This document shows positions 30,370 through 35,999 of a stretch of DNA of 35,999 nt, piece after piece (within the stretch, counting starts at the first letter, position 1; each line of letters opens with the position of its first letter). Both the position numbers and the translations under genes were made by a program. The notes under the pieces were generated by a model, which was not told the DNA's origin, did not search any database, and saw only the letters and a program-made list of their open reading frames with translations. Origin of the DNA: Pseudomonadota bacterium (GTDB taxonomy: Bacteria; Pseudomonadota; Gammaproteobacteria; Burkholderiales; Burkholderiaceae_C); contig JAFEEH010000130.1 of NCBI GenBank assembly GCA_018241185.1, forward strand, positions 1 through 35,999. The letters run 5' to 3'.

Positions 30370-30409
30370 CTGCCCGCGCCCGTCCCACGGGCGCTGCAGC
30401 CATTTTTCT
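30351..30409. terminator. Repeat-derived terminator after hemL
   Basis: GCGCCCGT / ACGGGCGC with a CCC loop forms the core stem (about 30375-30393), extended by GCTGC / GCAGC across a small internal loop, and followed by CATTTTTCTTT. The upstream bases (ACGCTACAAAAACAATAG) encode the hemL tail. It is closely related to 17826-17880. Confidence 0.75.
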
Positions 30410-30431
30410 TTAATAAAAACCGGCGCAGCGC

Positions 30432-30570
30432 GACATTCGCCGAGCGGCGTAGCGAGCGGGCGCAGGGCAAGGCGCACGGAGCGCAGGAACCGGAACGTAC
30501 TTCAGTACGTGAGGATTCCGAGCACCGCGCAACGCCGCCATGCGTCCGCGCAGTAGCCGAGCGGCGAATG

Positions 30571-30572
<2 letters not shown>
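30432..30572. repeat. 141-bp dyad element between hemL and purH
   Basis: The centre ACGTACT-TC-AGTACGT (30495-30510) is a perfect palindrome. The outer arms GACATTCGCC (30432-30441) and GGCGAATGTC (30563-30572) are perfectly complementary and symmetric about the same centre. Much of the sequence between also pairs (for example GGAA and TTCC near the centre). The right arm overlaps the purH stop codon. It could fold as a long hairpin and terminate both convergent genes. Confidence 0.7.
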
Positions 30573-32172
<1,600 letters not shown>

Positions 32173-32232
32173 GGGAGGTGGCTTGCTGTGAATGCGGGTT
32201 CGGACAACCGGGCGCAGGGGACGCAGAGGTTG

Positions 32233-32284
32233 CGCAGAGGACGCAAAAGAATGACCTGAAGAGGGTTCTTTTGCGTCCTCTGCG
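32233..32284. repeat. GCAGAGG-type dyad repeat between fis and purH
   Basis: CGCAGAGGACGCAAAAGAA (32233-32251) and its exact complement (32266-32284) form a 19-bp perfect stem with a 14-base loop. Neighbouring sequence repeats the ACGCAGAGG word. It is related to 13577-13681. It would form a strong hairpin in the fis-purH message. Confidence 0.7.
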
Positions 32285-32329
32285 TTGTCTTGGCTGTTTC
32301 TTCTGCGTCCGGTAGTCCGTATGAAAGGG

Positions 32330-32566
32330 CTACTTGATGATCCGGTGCTCGACCAGTTTCTTGCGCAGGGTGTTCCGGTTCAGGCCCAGCCACTGCGCGG
32401 CGCGCGACTGGTTGCCCTCGGCACGCAGCATCACGACCTCCAGCAGCGGTTTCTCGACCACGGTGACGATCATCTCGTACATGCCATCGGGCTCGGTGCC
32501 GCGAAGGTCGCGGAAGTAGCCCTCCAGGCTGGTGCGCACGCACTCCTCGATCTGTTTCTTGCTCAT
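32330..32566 (-). CDS. fis: Fis-family nucleoid-associated DNA-binding protein
   Basis: A 78-residue protein. The C-terminal helix-turn-helix [20 protein letters not shown] is the Fis signature, and the helical core [15 protein letters not shown] precedes it. It is shorter than E. coli Fis (98 residues), missing part of the N-terminal beta-hairpin, as is usual in betaproteobacteria. ATG 32566 begins the conserved region; an in-frame upstream extension is Arg/Pro-rich and rejected. It follows dusB by 64 bp, the conserved dusB-fis arrangement. Confidence 0.92.
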   Translation of the reverse strand: MSKKQIEECVRTSLEGYFRDLRGTEPDGMYEMIVTVVEKPLLEVVMLRAEGNQSRAAQWLGLNRNTLRKKLVEHRIIK

Positions 32567-32630
32567 CTTCTTCGTTCTTGCAGTTCTGTCGGGTACCCGT
32601 CGACTGCAGCCGGCCCCAAGGCCACGCGGA

Positions 32631-33707
32631 TCAGGCCGCGCCGCTGCAGCTCTCCTCGAGTTCGTCGTTGTTGTCGTCTTCCCTGGATTCGTCACCGGCC
32701 GTGTCGGCCTGCACAGGCAGGCGCTTCATGCGCTCGCCCAGCGCGTCGAAGAAGGCGGCCACCGCCTCCCACTGCGCCTCGCAGTCCTCGATGCGGTTCA
32801 TCGCATCGCGAAAGGCCTCGCCGCCGGGCAACGCCCGCACGTACCAGCCGATGTGCTTGCGCGCCGTGCGCACGCCGCTGTAGTCGCCGTACAGCGCATA
32901 GTGCTCGCGCAGATGGTCGAGCAGCAGGCGCCGCACCTCGGCCACCAGCGGCGGCGCCATGTACTCGCCGGTCGCGAGGAAATGCCCGATCTCGCGGAAG
33001 ATCCACGGCCGGCCCTGCGCCGCACGGCCGACCATGATCGCGTCGGCCCCCGTCGCGGCCAGCACGTCGCGCGCCTTCTCGGGGCTGGTCACGTCGCCAT
33101 TGGCCACCACCGGGATGCGCACCGCGGCCTTGACGGCGGTGATGGTGTCGTACTCCGCATGGCCCTTGTAGCCCTGCTCGCGCGTGCGGCCGTGCACGGT
33201 GAGCATCTGCACGCCGGCGGCCTCGAAGTCGCGCGCCAGCTTCACGGCGTTGCGGTGGTCGTGGCTCCAGCCCGTGCGCATCTTGAGCGTCACCGGCACG
33301 CCGTGCGGCGCCGCGGCATCGACCACGGCCTGCGCGATCTCGAGCGCCAGCGGCTCGTCGCGCATCAGCGCCGAACCGGCCCACTTGTTGCAGACCTTCT
33401 TGGCCGGGCAGCCCATGTTGATGTCGATGATCTGCGCGCCGCGGTCGATGTTGTACTGCGCGGCCTCGGCCATCATGGCCGCGTCGGTGCCGGCGATCTG
33501 CACCGCGATGGGGCCAGGCTCGCCCTCATGGTTGGCGCGTCGCGACGTCTTGAGCGAACCCCACAGCTCCTTGCGCGAGGTCACCATCTCGCTCACCGCA
33601 TAGCCCGCACCGAGCCGCCGGCACAGCATGCGGAACGGGCGGTCGGTGACGCCCGCCATGGGCGCGACGAACAGCCGGTTGTCCAGCGCGATGGAACCGA
33701 TCTGCAT
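32631..33707 (-). CDS. dusB: tRNA-dihydrouridine synthase B
   Basis: A 358-residue FMN enzyme reducing uridine in the tRNA D loop. N-terminal LFVAPMAGVTDRPFRMLCRR, the catalytic cysteine C100 in INMGCPAKKVC, the phosphate-binding VPVTLKMRTGW and VHGRTREQGY, and NGDVTSPEKARDVL are all intact. The C-terminal ~30 residues are acidic (DESREDDNNDELEE), which is a lineage addition. ATG 33707 precedes the conserved start. A leader of about 70 bases carries a strong hairpin. Confidence 0.94.
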   Translation of the reverse strand: MQIGSIALDNRLFVAPMAGVTDRPFRMLCRRLGAGYAVSEMVTSRKELWGSLKTSRRANHEGEPGPIAVQIAGTDAAMMAEAAQYNIDRGAQIIDINMGCPAKKVCNKWAGSALMRDEPLALEIAQAVVDAAAPHGVPVTLKMRTGWSHDHRNAVKLARDFEAAGVQMLTVHGRTREQGYKGHAEYDTITAVKAAVRIPVVANGDVTSPEKARDVLAATGADAIMVGRAAQGRPWIFREIGHFLATGEYMAPPLVAEVRRLLLDHLREHYALYGDYSGVRTARKHIGWYVRALPGGEAFRDAMNRIEDCEAQWEAVAAFFDALGERMKRLPVQADTAGDESREDDNNDELEESCSGAA

Positions 33708-33726
33708 GGGAGGGGCGAGGGGTGGA

Positions 33727-33788
33727 GAAACAAAGACGCCGCCTCCGCAAGGTGGCAGCGTCTGCTGAAAAATGAGGCATCGATTGTA
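33727..33788 (-). promoter_or_regulatory. dusB promoter -10 and leader hairpin with U tract
   Basis: On the minus strand TACAAT (complement of 33783-33788) is a good -10 element. About 15 bases into the transcript, AGACGC..GCC pairs with GGC..GCGTCT (33734-33763), followed by TTGTTT. This is an attenuator-like hairpin in the leader of the dusB-fis-purH group, about 20-55 bases before the dusB ATG. No clear -35 was found. Confidence 0.4.
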
Positions 33789-33917
33789 GCCAGCGCCCAT
33801 TTCGGACACTGAAACGATTGGTACCCGCCGGCCCCCGGGGATGCACGGATTCCTCCCGCAGCGCGGCACCGTTTCCGACGTGGGCGGCGCCCGGGCGATT
33901 CCTATACTCCCGCACCC

Positions 33918-34391
33918 ATGCAAGCCTGGCTCGACTCACTCCTGGCGCTTCTCGCGCTCCCGCAGTTCGGCCTGTCGACGCTGTTCATCGTCGCGTTCAT
34001 CTCGGCCACGCTGTTGCCGCTGGGCTCGGAGCCGGCGCTGTTCGGCCTGCTCAAGCTCAACCCCGACATGTTCTGGCCCGCGATCCTCGTCGCGACCGCA
34101 GGCAACACCCTGGGCGGCGCGGTCGACTGGTGGATGGGCTATGGCGCGCACAAGGTGGCCGACAAGTACGCGCATTCGAAGCACCACATGCGCGTGCTCG
34201 CCTGGCTGGAGAAGCTTGGCCCCAAGGCCTGCCTGCTGAGCTGGCTGCCGGTGGTGGGCGATCCGCTGTGCGCGGTGGCCGGCTGGCTGCGGCTGTCGTT
34301 CTGGCCCTGCCTGGTCTACATGGCGATCGGCAAGTTCGCGCGCTACATCTGCATGACGGTGGCGCTGCTGTACCTGTGGCCGGACAAGTGA
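33918..34391 (+). CDS. YqaA/DedA-type inner-membrane protein
   Basis: A 157-residue membrane protein. Helices include LSTLFIVAFISATLLPLGSE, FWPAILVATAGNTLGGAVDW and the C-terminal FARYICMTVALLYL. The LPLGSE...GNTLGG.VDWW signature fits the YqaA branch of the SNARE-associated/DedA family, whose members are linked to lipid transport and membrane homeostasis. The role of YqaA itself is not established. A TATACT lies about 10 bases before the ATG, so the message may have a very short leader. Confidence 0.85.
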   Translation: MQAWLDSLLALLALPQFGLSTLFIVAFISATLLPLGSEPALFGLLKLNPDMFWPAILVATAGNTLGGAVDWWMGYGAHKVADKYAHSKHHMRVLAWLEKLGPKACLLSWLPVVGDPLCAVAGWLRLSFWPCLVYMAIGKFARYICMTVALLYLWPDK

Positions 34392-34410
34392 TCGAACGCA
34401 GCGCGTCGCT

Positions 34411-34470
34411 ATCGAAACCATAGCTGCTCGCGCCCGCCCGACGGGCGCTGCGGCCCGATTTGGTTCGAAA
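34411..34470. terminator. Repeat-derived hairpin between yqaA and the GST gene
   Basis: GCGCCCG (34430-34436) / CGGGCGC (34442-34448), extended by GCTGC / GCGGC, is preceded by AAACCATAGCTGC, so it belongs to the family at 17826 and 30351. It lies between convergent genes but outside both coding regions. Confidence 0.6.
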
Positions 34471-34473
34471 GAA

Positions 34474-35145
34474 TCAGCTCAGCAGTTCGTACGGGCCGCC
34501 GCGTTCCAGCGCGCGCTGGTAGGCCGGACGCGCATGGATACGCGCCAGCCAGGCCATGAGGCGCGGGCGCTTTTCGTTCAACCCCGCGCGCGCCTGCGCC
34601 GCCTCGATGGGGAAGCTCATCTGGATGTCGGCGGCCGTGAACGCGTCGCCGGCGAACCATGCGCCCTTGCCCAGTTCACCTTCCATGAAGTTCAGGTGGG
34701 TCGAGATCTGCGGCTGGATGAAGCTGGCCTTTGCCTTGGCCGCGATGCCGCGCGCGATGGGCTTGGCGAAGAAGGGCATCTTCGCCTTTTCGATCTGGTC
34801 GAACACCAGCTTGAGCAGCAGGGGCGGCATGGCCGAGCCCTCGGCATAGTGCAGCCAGTAGCGGTAGCGCACCGCCTCGGGCGAGCCGGCCGGCGGCGCC
34901 AGTCGGCCGTTGCCGTAGCGCTCCGTCAGCGTCTCCAGGATGGCGCCCGACTCCGCGAGCACCAGGCCGTCCACCGTCACCACCGGCGACTTGCCCAGCG
35001 GATGCACCTGCCGCAGCTCGGGCGGCGCCAGCATCGTCTGCGGGTGGCGCTGGTAGTGGACGATCTCGTAGGGCAGCTCGAGCTCCTCGAGCAACCACAG
35101 CACGCGCTGCGAACGGGAGTTGTTGAGGTGGTGGACAGTGATCAT
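34474..35145 (-). CDS. Glutathione S-transferase family protein
   Basis: A 223-residue protein. The N-terminal thioredoxin-like domain has NNSRSQRVLWLLEELELPYE, with S/N residues at the usual catalytic position, then HPLGKSPVVTVDGLVLAESG, the glutathione-binding cis-Pro and ESGAI motif. The helical C-terminal domain includes GDAFTAADIQMSFPIEAAQA. It conjugates or reduces substrates with glutathione; the natural substrate is unknown. ATG 35145 begins the conserved domain. Confidence 0.9.
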   Translation of the reverse strand: MITVHHLNNSRSQRVLWLLEELELPYEIVHYQRHPQTMLAPPELRQVHPLGKSPVVTVDGLVLAESGAILETLTERYGNGRLAPPAGSPEAVRYRYWLHYAEGSAMPPLLLKLVFDQIEKAKMPFFAKPIARGIAAKAKASFIQPQISTHLNFMEGELGKGAWFAGDAFTAADIQMSFPIEAAQARAGLNEKRPRLMAWLARIHARPAYQRALERGGPYELLS

Positions 35146-35259
35146 GGGCAAGACCTGGGCGGAAAAGCACGCATTGTCCGGCGCATCGCCCGCGCCTTCA
35201 TGCGGCGGTGCCGGCCGCCTACAGCCCACCGGACGCCAATCCGCCTAGGCTCTGCCCGA

Positions 35260-35999
35260 ATGAAGCGTGCCCACGCCCTCCTTCCTGCCCTGCTGCTCGT
35301 GCCGGCCCTCGGTGTCCACACCGCATCCCGCGCTGCAGAGCCTGAGGCGGTTTTCGCGCGCGCGTCCCCCTCCGTCTGGACGGTGAAAGCCGAGCTCGGC
35401 CCCGGCAAGGCGGCGATCGGGAGTGCCGTGGCCGTGCTGCCCGACCTGCTCGTCACGGCGTGCCACGTGGTGGGCTCGGCCACGCAGATCACCATCTCGC
35501 AAAAGGGCACACAGGCGCCCATCGGCCGCGTCACGCGCGACCCCGATCCCGCACGCGACCTGTGCGTGCTGAGCACCGACACGCCGGTCAAGCTCGCCAC
35601 GGTCGAGATTGCGCCGATCGACGGCGTGCGCGTCGGCCAGCGGGTGTACGCCATCGGCAGCCCCAACGGGCTGGAGTTGACGCTCAGCGAAGGGCTGGTG
35701 TCGGCGCTGCGGCCGAAGGCGCCCGGCGAGCTGCCCGCCATCCAGACCTCGGCTGCGATCTCCTCGGGCTCCAGCGGCGGCGGCCTGTTCGACGGCGGCG
35801 GGCGCCTGATCGGCATCACCGACAACATCTCACCGGGCGGCGAGAACCTGGGCTTCGCCTACCCCGCGCAATGGGTGGTGGAGCTGCCGCAGCGCATCGA
35901 CGCCGAGCGCGCGAAATGGCGCGCGCTCCTGCCGCGCGTGGGCGTGCCGGGCGCACCGAACGGCGAGGTGAAGGCTTCGGGCTACGCCGGCCTGAAGAA
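35260..35999 (+). CDS. Secreted trypsin-like serine protease (partial, runs off the window)
   Basis: 246 codons are visible with no stop. Residues 1-26 form a signal peptide (KRAHALLPALLLVPALGVHT followed by a SRAA-type cleavage region). The protease triad is H69 (TACHVVG), D100 (ARDLCVL) and S172 (SSGSSGGGLFD, the GxSGG motif with Ser at the x position). The layout resembles periplasmic HtrA/DegP-type enzymes, but a PDZ domain cannot be assessed because the sequence ends. Whether it is a protease or an inactive relative depends on the missing part. Confidence 0.85.
   Translation, partial: MKRAHALLPALLLVPALGVHTASRAAEPEAVFARASPSVWTVKAELGPGKAAIGSAVAVLPDLLVTACHVVGSATQITISQKGTQAPIGRVTRDPDPARDLCVLSTDTPVKLATVEIAPIDGVRVGQRVYAIGSPNGLELTLSEGLVSALRPKAPGELPAIQTSAAISSGSSGGGLFDGGGRLIGITDNISPGGENLGFAYPAQWVVELPQRIDAERAKWRALLPRVGVPGAPNGEVKASGYAGLK

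Overview
The window is high-GC DNA from a betaproteobacterium, almost certainly a member of the Comamonadaceae (Acidovorax/Variovorax-like). The basis is the gene content and order (yqgE-ruvX-pyrR-pyrB-pyrC'; dusB-fis-purH; rubredoxin-thiD-hemL; pilGHIJ-chpA) and the dispersed hairpin repeats at 3' gene ends that I associate with that family. The assignment is by recognition, not by a search.

Positions 1-11325 are one end of an integrated temperate phage or phage-derived island. It abuts the 3' end of a tRNA-Arg(CCT) gene (11326-11400, minus strand), and an excisionase-like gene and a tyrosine integrase lie close to that junction. The first 124 bases look like the end of an IS21-family insertion sequence. 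Next come a leftward early operon (cro and an AP2/HNH-like nuclease) and a divergent short cI repressor without a self-cleavage domain. A rightward accessory stretch follows: a Panacea-domain antitoxin with a compact, possibly PemK/MazF-like partner, a small membrane protein and two unknown genes. After that is an immunity-I-like block of four Arc/Mnt-type ribbon-helix-helix genes in two divergent pairs, leading into an AntA/AntB antirepressor. A 410-residue unknown protein translationally coupled to RNase HI, a DUF1488-like gene, xis and int complete the rightward set. Between int and the tRNA lies a leftward three-gene module with a Zeta-type kinase toxin. It starts just downstream of the tRNA in the same direction and ends at a clear intrinsic terminator. 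The other attachment site is not in the window.

Positions 11326-35999 are chromosomal backbone. A leftward cluster (16286 to 11477) carries yqgE, ruvX, pyrR, pyrB, a dihydroorotase-like pyrC' that lacks its HxH metal ligands, and a plsC-type acyltransferase. A photolyase gene runs rightward from the same start region as yqgE. Then comes a leftward Chp/Pil chemosensory operon controlling type IV pili: rubredoxin, pilG, pilH, pilI, pilJ and the 2028-residue CheA-like pilL/chpA. Rightward thiD-like and hemL genes are followed by a leftward dusB-fis-purH group, a YqaA/DedA-type membrane protein, a glutathione S-transferase and the start of a secreted trypsin-like protease cut by the window end.

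Three kinds of chromosomal repeat stand out. A strong hairpin family with the core GCGCCCGT sits between three convergent gene pairs; it supplies the last codons and stop codons of phrB and hemL, and a related copy is embedded in pyrC'. A 141-bp dyad lies between hemL and purH and its arm contains the purH stop. Two dyads built on a GCAGAGG motif lie upstream of pyrC' and purH.

The strongest candidates for something undescribed are the duplicated divergent Arc-pair block feeding the antirepressor, the 410-residue/RNase HI pair, the Zeta module placed downstream of the tRNA, and the Panacea toxin-antitoxin pair with its operator-like inverted repeats.
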